Assembly: GCA_910585345.1 (NCBI GenBank) | Contig: CAJUDS010000004.1 | Coordinates: forward strand, 1 to 64,000 | Source: an uncultured Lachnospiraceae bacterium | GTDB lineage: Bacteria; Bacillota; Clostridia; Lachnospirales; Lachnospiraceae | DNA length: 64,000 nt | Direction of reading: 5' to 3' | Part shown: positions 35,427 to 44,825 of the stretch, piece after piece | How the letters are laid out: every line of letters begins with the position of its first letter | Position numbering within the stretch: the stretch's first letter is position 1 | Made by a program: the position numbers and the translations under genes | Notes under the pieces: generated by a model | Seen by the model: only the letters and a program-made list of their open reading frames with translations | Databases searched by the model: none | What the model was told of the DNA's origin: nothing

Positions 35427-37676
35427 TCACGCATCTTTTGACGCCGCAACCGGTTTTCCCCATCCCTGTGCCTGTACAGACACCCTCGCCCGCTCCTCTC
35501 CGATCACAATCTCTACCGCACCCGTGTCTTTCGTCACATAGATCCGGCTGCCTGCGCAGGACAAACGCTCCAGTGTTTCCTTGGCGGGATGCCCATAGCG
35601 GTTCTTTTCCCCGCAGGAGATAACGGCAATCTGCGGACTGCAGGCTGAAAGAAACGCTTCTGTGCAGGATGCGCCGGAACCATGGTGACCGACTTTCAAC
35701 ACTGTCACGTTTCGCAGCTTTTGCGAATAGCGCTGCGCAAACGCCGTCTCTGCCTCCCCATCCAGATCTCCCATAAAAAGAGCGGAAAACCTTCCTTTTG
35801 TCAGATATATGACGAGAGAACCGTCATTGCGGTCCGCATAGGCCGCACCCCGCTGCGGATGCAGACAGGAAAAGCGAAAACCGCCCGTCTCCACGGCATC
35901 TCCCGCACCCATTACGCAAAGACGGATGCCTGCCTCCCTGGCCGCCGATACTATCCGCCGATAGTCCTCATCCTGCTCTGCTATCGCCGGCAGTACAAGT
36001 GTATCTATGCGTATCTGTTCCATCCTGCCCTCCTGAATCAGCGTCTCCACGCCGTTTACGTGATCCGCATCCATATGGGTCAGAAAGACATAGGACAATT
36101 CCCGAACCCCCTCCGATTTCAGATAAGGAACCAGTGTGTAACGGGCCAGCTGTTTCTCAGATGTGCTGCCGCCGTCAATCAACACCGCTGTTCCGTCACC
36201 GCTTTGTACCACAATACCGTCCCCCTGTCCCACATCCAGCACAGTCAGCGTATCCTGCGGCAGGAGAGGACACCGCACAATCCAGACCGCCCCCAGCAGC
36301 ATCAGCAGCGCGCATGGCTTTGTCATATATTTTTTCATCAGACAAAAACAAAGCAGCAATACGTAATACAGGAAAACCTGTACCCATCCCGGCGCTCCCC
36401 GTCCCCACATATTCCAGGATATCCGCTCCGACAGCCCGCAGACAAGTTCAAATAGGCAAAGAAGGATATGCACCGGGAGAAATACAATTCTGCCAAGCGG
36501 AACAAAAACCATCCCTGCCAAAAGCGCCAGCGTCCCCAGCGCCATTACCACCCCCATTAGAGGAATCACGAGCACATTCCATGCCAGAGAGCAGACCGGA
36601 AATTCAAAAAATGCCCGCAGCAGTACCGGCAGCGTCACAAGCGATACGGCCAATCCCGGAAGAAACAGTTTTGCCAGCCTGTTATCCCAAAGCCGGGTCA
36701 GAATAGGACATACCAGTTCAAGGCCAAGTATGGCTCCATACGAGAGCCAAAAACCGCTCTGCCAGAAGAGCATTGGCCACCTGAGCGTCAAAAGCAGCGC
36801 CGAAACAGACAATGCCGTCATTCTCTCATAGCTCCGCCCCGCCACATCCGCCGCCAGGCTGACGGCGCACATGAGAAACGCACGCCAGGCAGATACACTG
36901 CCTCCCGTCATAACCACATAAGAAAATAAAAACAGACATGTCAGGATAACCGCTGCCGGAACCGGCATGACAGACCGTTTGCATAGTCGGTAAAATCCTA
37001 TCCCGAGAAAGGAAATATGCAGACCCGATATCGCCAGAATATGAGAAATACCGCCCTTTTGGTATAGCGCCCTGATCTCGGGCGGCAGCGCGTTTTTATC
37101 TCCCAGCAGAATGGACCGCATGATACCTGCATCTTCCTGGCAGACTGCTTCCAGGATACTCTGCATATAGCGTCTGCACACATACAATGTCTGGCCGAAG
37201 ACATCGCATCGCCCTTCTCTTTTTACGACTTTCGTCTGCTGCATGGAAAACAAAACGCCCTGGCTGCGGTAATAAAGGGCTGCATCAAACCCGCCCGGAT
37301 TACGACGCCTGCGAAATCCCTCCGCCTGCCCCGATACGATAATACGCTCTCCCGTCAAAGGGATTTCTTCTCCCTCCGCCAGATAGCATACAATTTCTTC
37401 CGCACAGGCGCCGGATTTGTTTGTTTCTATTGTCTGTTCGTTTTGATTGGGAAAACTCCCGCTGCAGAATGCAACGGCATGTAAAGATAGGATACTCTGC
37501 TTTTGCCCATACCCGTTTTGCTTTTCTTCGACCCGGCCTACCGTTCCGGCGGCGGTGACAGGGCAGCTCCATACTTCCGGCATGGAACCATCCTGCCAGC
37601 CCCCTGTCCACAGCACCGTTAAAAAAAGCAGTCCGGTCACGGCAAAGCAGAGCCTGCACAGTGTATAACGTCTCAA
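35427..37676 (-). CDS. comEC: DNA internalization protein ComEC/Rec2
   Basis: 749 residues, starting at TTG (37676) with AAGGAG 6 bases upstream. It forms the membrane channel for single-stranded DNA in transformation. Three parts are visible: an N-terminal membrane/OB-like part (to about 170), the multi-helix Competence domain (GGISHILAISGLHISFLGIG near 210, through about 470), and a C-terminal metallo-beta-lactamase-like domain (LDVGQGDGIVVQ near 485, HMDADHVNG near 545, GHHGSG near 670). Its metal ligands look intact, consistent with a nuclease. It lies in a run with comEA and holA. Confidence 0.95.
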   Translation of the reverse strand: MRRYTLCRLCFAVTGLLFLTVLWTGGWQDGSMPEVWSCPVTAAGTVGRVEEKQNGYGQKQSILSLHAVAFCSGSFPNQNEQTIETNKSGACAEEIVCYLAEGEEIPLTGERIIVSGQAEGFRRRRNPGGFDAALYYRSQGVLFSMQQTKVVKREGRCDVFGQTLYVCRRYMQSILEAVCQEDAGIMRSILLGDKNALPPEIRALYQKGGISHILAISGLHISFLGIGFYRLCKRSVMPVPAAVILTCLFLFSYVVMTGGSVSAWRAFLMCAVSLAADVAGRSYERMTALSVSALLLTLRWPMLFWQSGFWLSYGAILGLELVCPILTRLWDNRLAKLFLPGLAVSLVTLPVLLRAFFEFPVCSLAWNVLVIPLMGVVMALGTLALLAGMVFVPLGRIVFLPVHILLCLFELVCGLSERISWNMWGRGAPGWVQVFLYYVLLLCFCLMKKYMTKPCALLMLLGAVWIVRCPLLPQDTLTVLDVGQGDGIVVQSGDGTAVLIDGGSTSEKQLARYTLVPYLKSEGVRELSYVFLTHMDADHVNGVETLIQEGRMEQIRIDTLVLPAIAEQDEDYRRIVSAAREAGIRLCVMGAGDAVETGGFRFSCLHPQRGAAYADRNDGSLVIYLTKGRFSALFMGDLDGEAETAFAQRYSQKLRNVTVLKVGHHGSGASCTEAFLSACSPQIAVISCGEKNRYGHPAKETLERLSCAGSRIYVTKDTGAVEIVIGEERARVSVQAQGWGKPVAASKDA

Positions 37677-37688
37677 CCGCTTCTCCTT

Positions 37689-38600
37689 TTACTCGATCAG
37701 TTCCAGATTCCGTTCAAATATCGTCGAAAATGGAATGGTCTCTCTGTAAGTCCCTTCCGTATCTCCATTGATGGAAATCTGCACTTTATAAATGTTCGGC
37801 AATTCCACAAGCGAATTGGTAATGGAATAAATCGTTACTTCCGATGTCACATTTGTCATCTGGGTCAGAAAGTTTTCATTCAAATTAACATAACATACGC
37901 CATCCTTTACCGTCACATTGTTCACTTTCGTCTCCGGATTGACGGTAGGATAAATTTTATCATTGTTCGGTCCCTTGATCAGCTCTTCAACAACCAGTTT
38001 TTCCATGGAAATATTGGTGTTGTACACGACTGATCTTGTGGCCTCCACCAGTTTCGTACCGCTCTCGTCCGCAAAATACAATGTCAGCCGTGCCTTTTCG
38101 TACGTGTTGATCTCATCCCCGGCATTATCAATAAACATAGAAGCCTCCATAATACCGATGGGATTGCCCGACAAATCCGTGAGAGGATCATTCCTTACCT
38201 TCATGGAAATATATTCAACCTCTTCCAACTGTGTCAGCGTACGGACAAGCGCCGCCCGGGTCAATACCTCCGCAGGCGGTTCCAGACTGCGGTACCCTTC
38301 TTCCACCGTAAGGATCACCTGCTCTTCCTCCCTGACCGCCTCCAGAACCGTAACCGGGCTGCTGATAACCGCTTTATATTCCACATCATCCGGCGCCTGG
38401 GACATGACCTGCAGCACTTCTTCAATCTGCCCGTTTGTATCGTCCTTCTGCAGCGTGTAGGGCTGGCTGCTGATCTTTGTTTCCTCTTTATTCATATAAT
38501 AGACGTCAATCACCCGTTCTCCATCCTCCGCGCCGCCTTTTGAGCAGCCCGCCAGAAAAAACACCAAAAGAGGAAACAGTATATATTTTACTTTTTTCAT
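37689..38600 (-). CDS. GerMN-domain lipoprotein
   Basis: 303 residues. The lipobox is FFLAGC (Cys near 19), so it should be anchored outside the membrane. Two GerMN-like domains are visible: one near 55-165 (EVLTRAALVRTLTQLEEVEYI) and one near 180-295 (LVVEELIKGPNNDKIYPTVN, then GVCYVNLNENF). Domain precedents are GerM in spore germination and the LpqB family tied to sensor kinases. It lies directly downstream of a histidine kinase (41-bp gap), so an extracytoplasmic partner role is plausible but inferred. Confidence 0.88.
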   Translation of the reverse strand: MKKVKYILFPLLVFFLAGCSKGGAEDGERVIDVYYMNKEETKISSQPYTLQKDDTNGQIEEVLQVMSQAPDDVEYKAVISSPVTVLEAVREEEQVILTVEEGYRSLEPPAEVLTRAALVRTLTQLEEVEYISMKVRNDPLTDLSGNPIGIMEASMFIDNAGDEINTYEKARLTLYFADESGTKLVEATRSVVYNTNISMEKLVVEELIKGPNNDKIYPTVNPETKVNNVTVKDGVCYVNLNENFLTQMTNVTSEVTIYSITNSLVELPNIYKVQISINGDTEGTYRETIPFSTIFERNLELIE

Positions 38601-38641
38601 CGTATTGCCTCCTGGAAAACACTGCTTTCTTTCCTTCTTTG

Positions 38642-40120
38642 TTATACCGGATGGATCAACGGTATTTTCACGGTAAAGGTCGTTCCCTTTTCCTCCTCAC
38701 TGCTTACTTTGATAGAGCCTCTATGCATCAGCACAGCGCTGCGTGTAATCGCAAGACCCAGCCCCGTGCCGCCGATCTCTCTGGAATGGGATTTATCCAC
38801 GCGGTAAAATCTCTCATATATATGTTCCAGCGCCTCTGCCGGAATACCGATGCCGGAATCCGACACCTCTACGGAAAAGAACTGATGATCCGCATCCAGC
38901 GTAACCCGCACCCAGCCCTGGGGCTTATTATACTTCACGGCATTTTCCACCAGATTGGAAAGCGCCTGCGTCAGTTTTACCTCATCCACTTCCGCCGTCA
39001 CCGGACGGATACTCTCATAGATAATTTCAATGCCCTGTTTTCTGGCAATCGGCCGCAGTCTTTTTAAAATCAACTCCACCAGATCATTGATGTCTATCGA
39101 ATCGATATTCAGATCCGCCGCTTTTTTATCCATCTTTACAAGTGAAAGAAGGTCATTGATAATTTTATTCTCTCTCTCAATCTCATTGGCAATATCTGTC
39201 ATAAACTCCTTATACAGTTCCACGGGTACTTCTTCCTGCATCATCAGGGAATCTGCCAGTACTTTCATTGATGTGAGAGGCGTTTTCAGCTCATGAGAGA
39301 CGTTTGATACAAATTCCTGTCTGGAATCGTCCAGTGTCTTCATCCTGCCAAGCAATTGGTTAAACGCATCTACAATATGCTCTGTTTCCACATAGTCGTT
39401 GACGGAAATCTGTTCATCCGTAAACCCCGCTTTCACCGCATTGATGGCCTGCGTCACCCTCTCAAAAGGCGCCGTCAGCAGACTGGACAGCACAAACGCA
39501 ATGGCAATAATAAAAATGAGGGCAATGATCTCCACAATCAAAGCCTTTCTATTGAGAATTTCCAGTGTCGTGGTAATCGTATCCGTAGATACGCTTGTCA
39601 GCAGCACGCCTTCCGCCAGACTGCCTCCCTCTTTCTCCTCCGTACCTGCGGGGACGCTGAGCGTACCGTCCACGATCGGCGTAGTGATTTCAATATAACC
39701 GTTTTTCCTGTCATAATTGGTACTGCCGCTTCCTTTCAGGCACCTGATCACTTCTTCGGATATTACGGTTTTCCCTTCGCTGATCCCATAGGTATCCTTA
39801 ATGACTTTGAAATTTTTATCGATGACAAGCACACGGCCGTCATACAGATTCGAAAGCTGTTCCAGCTCAGTGTTGACAATATCTGACGAGGTATCGTGCA
39901 GGTAGCTGTAAGTAAGCAGATGATTGGCCAGTATCTTAAACTGGTTCTGCACATCCGCAATCCTTACGCTTACCGCCCGGTCCTCATAATTCTGCAAAAT
40001 GGCATGGCGCATTCCCACGCTCGGAATGATGCCTGCCAACAGTATAATCAGAAAAAGACGTGCTTTCAGACTTCTCAGAATCTTCACTTTCGCAAGATAA
40101 TTTTTACATTTTGAAAACAT
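38642..40120 (-). CDS. Sensor histidine kinase (PhoR/WalK type)
   Basis: 492 residues. A first membrane helix (about 20-38), an extracytoplasmic sensor of about 150 residues and a second helix (about 195-215) precede a HAMP domain. Next is the HisKA box SHELKTPLTSMK, with the phosphorylated His near 275. The HATPase_c domain has N-box NLVENAVKYN, G1 DSGIGIP and G2 GTGLGLAI. The gene is 11 bp from the response regulator and co-transcribed with comEA, a GerMN lipoprotein and comEC. Signal unknown. Confidence 0.94.
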   Translation of the reverse strand: MFSKCKNYLAKVKILRSLKARLFLIILLAGIIPSVGMRHAILQNYEDRAVSVRIADVQNQFKILANHLLTYSYLHDTSSDIVNTELEQLSNLYDGRVLVIDKNFKVIKDTYGISEGKTVISEEVIRCLKGSGSTNYDRKNGYIEITTPIVDGTLSVPAGTEEKEGGSLAEGVLLTSVSTDTITTTLEILNRKALIVEIIALIFIIAIAFVLSSLLTAPFERVTQAINAVKAGFTDEQISVNDYVETEHIVDAFNQLLGRMKTLDDSRQEFVSNVSHELKTPLTSMKVLADSLMMQEEVPVELYKEFMTDIANEIERENKIINDLLSLVKMDKKAADLNIDSIDINDLVELILKRLRPIARKQGIEIIYESIRPVTAEVDEVKLTQALSNLVENAVKYNKPQGWVRVTLDADHQFFSVEVSDSGIGIPAEALEHIYERFYRVDKSHSREIGGTGLGLAITRSAVLMHRGSIKVSSEEEKGTTFTVKIPLIHPV

Positions 40121-40131
40121 CCGACACTCCG

Positions 40132-40821
40132 CTAATGCTTAAAATAATAACCTACCCCCCATTTGGTATATACATACCGCGGTTCGCTTGGGTTTGTTTC
40201 TATCTTCTCCCGCAGACGCCGGATATGAACATCCACGGTTCGCACATCACCCGGATAATCTGCGCCCCACACAAGCTTCAGCAGGCTTTCCCGACTGTAC
40301 ACTTTATTCGGATTCAGGGCAAGCAGTTCCAGCACCTCAAATTCTCTGGCTGTCAGATTGATTTCCTTCCCCGCAATCGTCACTCTGCGGTTATCGCGGT
40401 CAATCCGCATATCCCCTGACTCTATAATCTTGATCTGCGCCTCTTCCGCTTTTTTGGGCGTGGTTCTGCGCATGATAGCCTTGATACGCGCCTTCACCTC
40501 AAGAATGTTAAAGGGCTTGGTAATGTAATCATCCGCGCCGTATTCCAGACCCAGTATTTTGTCCATGTCCTCTCCTTTTGCCGTCAGCATCACAATCGGT
40601 ACATTGGAAAAATCCCGTATCTGCTGGCACACCTCAAACCCGGTCAGTTTCGGAAGCATGATGTCCAGCAGGATAATATCATAAGCATTCTGCTTTGCTT
40701 TTTCCAGCGCCTCTTCGCCGTCATAGGCGCAGTCCACTTCCATTCCATCCTGTTCCAAACTGAACCGTATCCCCTTTACGATCAGTTTTTCGTCGTCTAC
40801 CACCAACACCCTTTTTGCCAT
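40132..40821 (-). CDS. OmpR/PhoB-family response regulator
   Basis: 229 residues. The receiver domain has the acidic pocket (VVDDEK), the phospho-acceptor Asp in ILLDIMLPK near 53, and the conserved TAKGED and ITKPFN. The C-terminal winged helix ends DVRTVDVHIRRLREKIE...RYVYTKWGVGYYF. The RBS CAGGAG overlaps the end of comEA. It is the partner of the kinase immediately downstream. The layout resembles WalRK-type pairs, but no walHI-type accessory gene is present, so I do not assign a specific name. Confidence 0.95.
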   Translation of the reverse strand: MAKRVLVVDDEKLIVKGIRFSLEQDGMEVDCAYDGEEALEKAKQNAYDIILLDIMLPKLTGFEVCQQIRDFSNVPIVMLTAKGEDMDKILGLEYGADDYITKPFNILEVKARIKAIMRRTTPKKAEEAQIKIIESGDMRIDRDNRRVTIAGKEINLTAREFEVLELLALNPNKVYSRESLLKLVWGADYPGDVRTVDVHIRRLREKIETNPSEPRYVYTKWGVGYYFKH

Positions 40822-40825
40822 ATTT

Positions 40826-41590
40826 CTACTCCTGCTTTACCGTAATTTGGTCCTTGATCTTTTCGTAGCCGCTCTGTTTGATACCAGCCACATTCATAAT
40901 ATCTTCTTTTTTCAGAAAATTCCCATGTCCGCTGCGGTAGGTCAGAATTGCCTCTGCTTTGGCTTCTCCAATTCCCGCAAGCGTACACAATTCCTCTTTT
41001 CCTGCCGTATTGATATTCACCAGTCCGGCGCCTGCTCCCGCAGCCGCCCGGCCTGCGCCGTCCGCCGGATATTCCAGACCGGCGTTTTCCCCTCCGCCGC
41101 TGCCTGATCCGCCGGGTAACTCCTGCCCCGCGATCTCTTTGGCCTCTTCCTTCGTGGGAATCCATATTTTCAAGCCGTCGGCAATCCTTTTCGCCTGATT
41201 GACATAGTCCTCACAGGCTGTTTCCGAAAAGCCTCCCGCTCTTTCTATCACCGCATACACCCGTTCGTCCGCTTCCATGTAATAAACGCCCGGATTCTGC
41301 ACGGCGCCGCAGATATACACATAACAGCCGGAAACTTCCGCCGCGCCCGCCGCCTCTTTTGCTGCAGCCGACAATGCCCCGTCCCCTTTTGCGCCGGAAA
41401 AGGAATCCTCCGGTGTACCCTGCGCCGCAGCCGTTTCCTGCAGCGGCGTCTGTTCATATGCCTCCTCTTGCGTCAGCAACAGATCCTGCAGCCCGTCCGC
41501 GCTTTCGGTTTTTCTCGTGCAGCCGCACAAAACCATCCCTGTACAACACAACAGCGCAATGTACCGGACCGTTATTTTTTTCTTTTTCAT
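40826..41590 (-). CDS. comEA: ComEA-like DNA-binding protein (SLBB and helix-hairpin-helix), lipoprotein
   Basis: 254 residues. It has a lipoprotein signal with lipobox VLCGC (Cys near 23) in place of the usual single anchor helix. An SLBB/DUF domain follows (CYVYICGAVQNPGVYYM near 88), then a Gly/Ala-rich linker, then the ComEA helix-hairpin-helix pair (VNINTAGKEELCTLAGIGEAKAEAI, within about 188-250). ComEA binds incoming double-stranded DNA outside the membrane. It heads a run ending in comEC and holA, split by a two-component system and a GerMN lipoprotein. No pilin operon is in the window, so competence itself is not shown. Confidence 0.9.
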   Translation of the reverse strand: MKKKKITVRYIALLCCTGMVLCGCTRKTESADGLQDLLLTQEEAYEQTPLQETAAAQGTPEDSFSGAKGDGALSAAAKEAAGAAEVSGCYVYICGAVQNPGVYYMEADERVYAVIERAGGFSETACEDYVNQAKRIADGLKIWIPTKEEAKEIAGQELPGGSGSGGGENAGLEYPADGAGRAAAGAGAGLVNINTAGKEELCTLAGIGEAKAEAILTYRSGHGNFLKKEDIMNVAGIKQSGYEKIKDQITVKQE

Positions 41591-41640
41591 ATCCTATGGC
41601 TCCTTTCCGCTCTGGAGGAGCCTTTCCGCCGACTGTTTTT

Positions 41641-41669
41641 ATTGTATAAAAAAAGCCCTGCAAATGCAA
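41641..41669 (-). promoter_or_regulatory. Promoter of the comEA-holA run, inside a terminator
   Basis: Minus strand TTGCAT (41664-41669), 17-bp spacer, TACAAT (41641-41646), about 55 bp before comEA. It overlaps the hairpin at 41646-41674. Confidence 0.6.
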
Positions 41670-41674
41670 GGCTT
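41646..41674 (-). terminator. Terminator of the preceding DMT/solute-binding transcript
   Basis: Minus strand AAGCCTTGCA-TT-TGCAGGGCTT with one bulge pair, followed by a run of T's. It lies about 180 bp past the DMT stop. The gap 41675-41852 holds nothing else I can identify. Confidence 0.75.
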
Positions 41675-41852
41675 AGTTTCTTAATTTATTTACGGGACAA
41701 CGGCATGAATCAACTGTTTGTTTACATTCAGAGTTGGCTTTATCGCTCACTGCCGGTCATAAACGTAGGCCGCCGCGGGATTGTACAGTTTCCATATCTG
41801 CTCCGGCCTGCGGATACGGAAATCTGTCAATCCCGTGGCCGCCCGCCTTCAT

Positions 41853-42284
41853 CTATTCCCACTTAAACATTACCACGCCAATCATAGCGACAGCCATGCC
41901 CACTGCTTTCCGTATGGAAAGCGGCTGCTTTTCCACACCGAAAGCGCCCAGCAGTTCAATCACATATGCCACTGTCAGCTGTGAAATCACAATGAGCATC
42001 GCCGCTTTGGCCGGACCCAGCATATCCATACTCTTAATTACCGTATAGGTAATAAAAGCGCCGATGGCTCCTCCCAGCAGCATATATTTGGGCTTAACCT
42101 GAAAAACGCTAAGCAGCGAACTCCTGTCTGTGGCCGCCCATGCCGCCAGACAAACGAGCAGAGCGGTAAACTGTACGAACGCGCTGGCAATCCAGATCGT
42201 TGATGACTTTGTCACCTGTGTATTAAACACTCCCTGTACACTCATGAGCGCGCCCGACAGCAGTGCAATGATCCATCCAAACAT
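41853..42284 (-). CDS. DMT-family transporter (YdcZ/DUF606)
   Basis: 143 residues from the ATG at 42284 (MFGWIIALLSGALMSVQGVF), with AAAGGA 9 bases upstream. Four or five membrane helices and the internal GPAKAAMLIVISQL motif are typical of the short DUF606 drug/metabolite transporters, often found as pairs. Only one copy is seen here. It follows the solute-binding protein gene on the same strand. Substrate unknown. Confidence 0.85.
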   Translation of the reverse strand: MFGWIIALLSGALMSVQGVFNTQVTKSSTIWIASAFVQFTALLVCLAAWAATDRSSLLSVFQVKPKYMLLGGAIGAFITYTVIKSMDMLGPAKAAMLIVISQLTVAYVIELLGAFGVEKQPLSIRKAVGMAVAMIGVVMFKWE

Positions 42285-42345
42285 AGTATCCAATCCTTTT
42301 TTTCATTAGTATGGACCGAATGAATGGCTTTCATACATTGATCTG

Positions 42346-43620
42346 TTATCCCATCTGTCTCCCAATCTGCGCCGCCAGTCCGGACAAGGTCTGTTCCACA
42401 TCCTCTCCCGCCCAGATTCTGGAAAAAGATATTTCCAGTTGTACCCAGAAATTGCTTGTTCCCAGCATTTTAGGCATTGATATGGAATCTTCATATTCAT
42501 CCATAAACGCATTTACATTTCTGTTGTCATAAGAGACGCCATAGCGGGAAGCGATCTTGCCCGTACCCGCATACAATTCATCTGCATGGTCTTTTGTCAG
42601 ATACGCCGCAAAATCATTGGCCTTTTGCGCCTTTTCCGAATACCCGTTGACCACTATCCCATTGGTGACGGACAGACTTCTGCCCTCCAGATTTTCTGTC
42701 AGATCCGGCATTTTGGTAATGCCATACTCATAAACAAACGTTCCGTCCGCCTTCGCTTCCTCCAATCGCGCCACGGCATCCGACGTGGCCACCGTCATCA
42801 CAATTTTGCCGTCTATAAACTCCTGCAGTACCGTATCATAGGTAACTTCTTCCGTATCAATGGAAAAAAACTGATTCAGATTCTGGTAAATCTGCAGACA
42901 TTCTCTTGTTTTGGCGTTGTCAATATCAATCCGCGCCGGATCGTCCCCGGCCTCGCCGCCTACGATCATATAATTCCCTGTAAAATAATAATTGTAAAAG
43001 ATATCGGAAACATCCCATTTAAAAACCGCTTCCACCTGCTCCGGCGCATCATATTCGTCCGCAAAAGCAAGAATACCGTCCACTGTGGCAGGCACCTCTT
43101 TTTCCGACTGCTCCATATATGTCTTATTATACAAAAAAACACTTGTTTCATAGTAAAACGGATACGCTACAAACTTTCCCCCATAGGTGACCGCATCGAG
43201 CGCTGTCTGCGGAAAGGTTTTTGCGGTGCAGATACCGTCTTCGTCTTTTATTTCCGCTGCCAGTCCCGCCAAATATGCCTTTTCCAGACTGTCATTCCCG
43301 ATAATATACAAATCCGGCATCTGGGGAGAATCTTCCGTCCGGTGCACGGAGGCATCGTTGATTTCTTCCAGATATTCCAGCCCTGTCTGCAGCACCGGAA
43401 TCACATGAACTCCTTTTTCTTCATAGTAAGAAGCGGACACATTTGTCAGGTAGTCCGTCAAAGAATCATCCGTATACCAAAAGTACAAACTGTCTCCCGC
43501 CAGAAAGGCCGTCTCCTGTATTTCCTCGGATACGACAGGTATGGCGCCTGCCGTAAAAATCACTGCGGCCAGCAGCGCGATTGTGAAAAACACCGATATC
43601 AGTTTCTTCTTTCCATGCAT
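42346..43620 (-). CDS. Extracellular solute-binding protein (ABC sugar type), without a cognate transporter
   Basis: 424 residues from the ATG at 43620, with GAGG 8 bases upstream. An N-terminal signal/anchor helix (LISVFFTIALLAAVIFTAGA) is followed by a type I extracellular binding-protein fold (MPDLYIIGNDSLEKAYLAGL near 100; YPFYYETSVFLYNKTYMEQ near 155; GIVVNGYSEKAQKANDFAAYL near 330). No lipobox Cys is seen, so it may stay anchored by the signal helix. It starts 11 bp past the argD stop, in the arginine run. No ABC permease or ATPase is adjacent, so its partner must be elsewhere or it acts as a sensor. Confidence 0.85.
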   Translation of the reverse strand: MHGKKKLISVFFTIALLAAVIFTAGAIPVVSEEIQETAFLAGDSLYFWYTDDSLTDYLTNVSASYYEEKGVHVIPVLQTGLEYLEEINDASVHRTEDSPQMPDLYIIGNDSLEKAYLAGLAAEIKDEDGICTAKTFPQTALDAVTYGGKFVAYPFYYETSVFLYNKTYMEQSEKEVPATVDGILAFADEYDAPEQVEAVFKWDVSDIFYNYYFTGNYMIVGGEAGDDPARIDIDNAKTRECLQIYQNLNQFFSIDTEEVTYDTVLQEFIDGKIVMTVATSDAVARLEEAKADGTFVYEYGITKMPDLTENLEGRSLSVTNGIVVNGYSEKAQKANDFAAYLTKDHADELYAGTGKIASRYGVSYDNRNVNAFMDEYEDSISMPKMLGTSNFWVQLEISFSRIWAGEDVEQTLSGLAAQIGRQMG

Positions 43621-43631
43621 GTATTTATCCT

Positions 43632-44825
43632 CTATACCGTCCCGGCCAGACAACGATCCAGTATTTCTGTCATCTCATCCACATGTTGCCGCGTGATGAC
43701 CAGCGGCGGAAGGAAACGGATCACATTCGCGCCTGCATTGATCAAGATCAGCCCCTCTTCCAACGCTTTTAAAATGATGTCTCCCACCGCGTTCCGGCAT
43801 ACAAGCCCCTGCATCAGACCGCTGCCGCGGCGCATAGCAATCAGGTCATATTTTTCTACCAGCCCGTCCAATTTTTCTTCCAGATAAGGCGTTATCTCCG
43901 TCACATGCGTTGTGACGGCGTTTTCCTCAAACAGATCAATCATCTTTGATACGGCTGCCGCCGCAAAAGGGTTGCCCCCGTAAGTAGTGCCATGGTCCCC
44001 GGCTGTAAGAGAATGGGAGCCAACCTTCTCCGTCATTAAGAAAGCCCCTACCGGCACGCCGCCGCCCAGCGCTTTGGCCGTCGTCATAATGTCCGGCTTT
44101 ACGCCAAACTTCTGCCATGCAAAATACCGTCCCGTCCGGCCCATCCCACACTGCACTTCATCCAGTATCAGCAGTAAATCTCTTTCATCGCATATACGGC
44201 GTATTTCCTGCAGAAAAGCTTTCTCCGCCGGGCAGACGCCGCCCTCGCCCTGTACGGTTTCCAGCACAATGGCGCATGTCCTGTCGCTAAGCTGCGCTTT
44301 TACGCTCTCTATATCGTTCAGTTTCGCAAAACGGATATGGCCAATCATGGGTGCAAAAGGTTCCCTGTATTTCGGCGTTCCCGTCACGGAAAGCGCGCCC
44401 ATCGTCCGTCCATGGAAAGAATGCTCCATGGCGATGATCTCATGATCCGTCCTGCCGTCCTTCAGAAAAGCATATTTTCTCGCCGCCTTAACCGCCCCTT
44501 CCACAGCCTCCGCGCCGCTGTTCGTAAAAAACACTCTGTCCATGCCGGAAATCTTTTTCAGCTTTTTGGCCGCTTCCACAGCAGGCACATTGTAATAATA
44601 ATTTGAAGTATGCAGCAGCCTGTCAATCTGTGCTTTCAGCGCATCATCATAATCCCTGTAATGATAGCCGAGGGCGAACACCCCGATCCCCGAAGCAAAA
44701 TCCAAATACCGTTTTCCTTCCGTATCATAAAGGTAAACGCCCTCTCCCCTCTCAAGCACGATCTGGTATCTGTTATACGTATGAAGCAGCGCCTGTTCCG
44801 CCTCTTCGATATATTCTTTCATCAT
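43632..44825 (-). CDS. argD: Acetylornithine aminotransferase
   Basis: 397 residues. A PLP-dependent class III aminotransferase that converts N-acetylglutamate semialdehyde to N-acetylornithine. The substrate-domain motif (NSGAEAVEGAVKAARKYA near 102), the Schiff-base Lys in TTAKALGGGVPVGAF near 240, and LLILDEVQCGMGRTG are visible. The start overlaps the argB stop as ATGATGA, showing translational coupling. Confidence 0.95.
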   Translation of the reverse strand: MMKEYIEEAEQALLHTYNRYQIVLERGEGVYLYDTEGKRYLDFASGIGVFALGYHYRDYDDALKAQIDRLLHTSNYYYNVPAVEAAKKLKKISGMDRVFFTNSGAEAVEGAVKAARKYAFLKDGRTDHEIIAMEHSFHGRTMGALSVTGTPKYREPFAPMIGHIRFAKLNDIESVKAQLSDRTCAIVLETVQGEGGVCPAEKAFLQEIRRICDERDLLLILDEVQCGMGRTGRYFAWQKFGVKPDIMTTAKALGGGVPVGAFLMTEKVGSHSLTAGDHGTTYGGNPFAAAAVSKMIDLFEENAVTTHVTEITPYLEEKLDGLVEKYDLIAMRRGSGLMQGLVCRNAVGDIILKALEEGLILINAGANVIRFLPPLVITRQHVDEMTEILDRCLAGTV

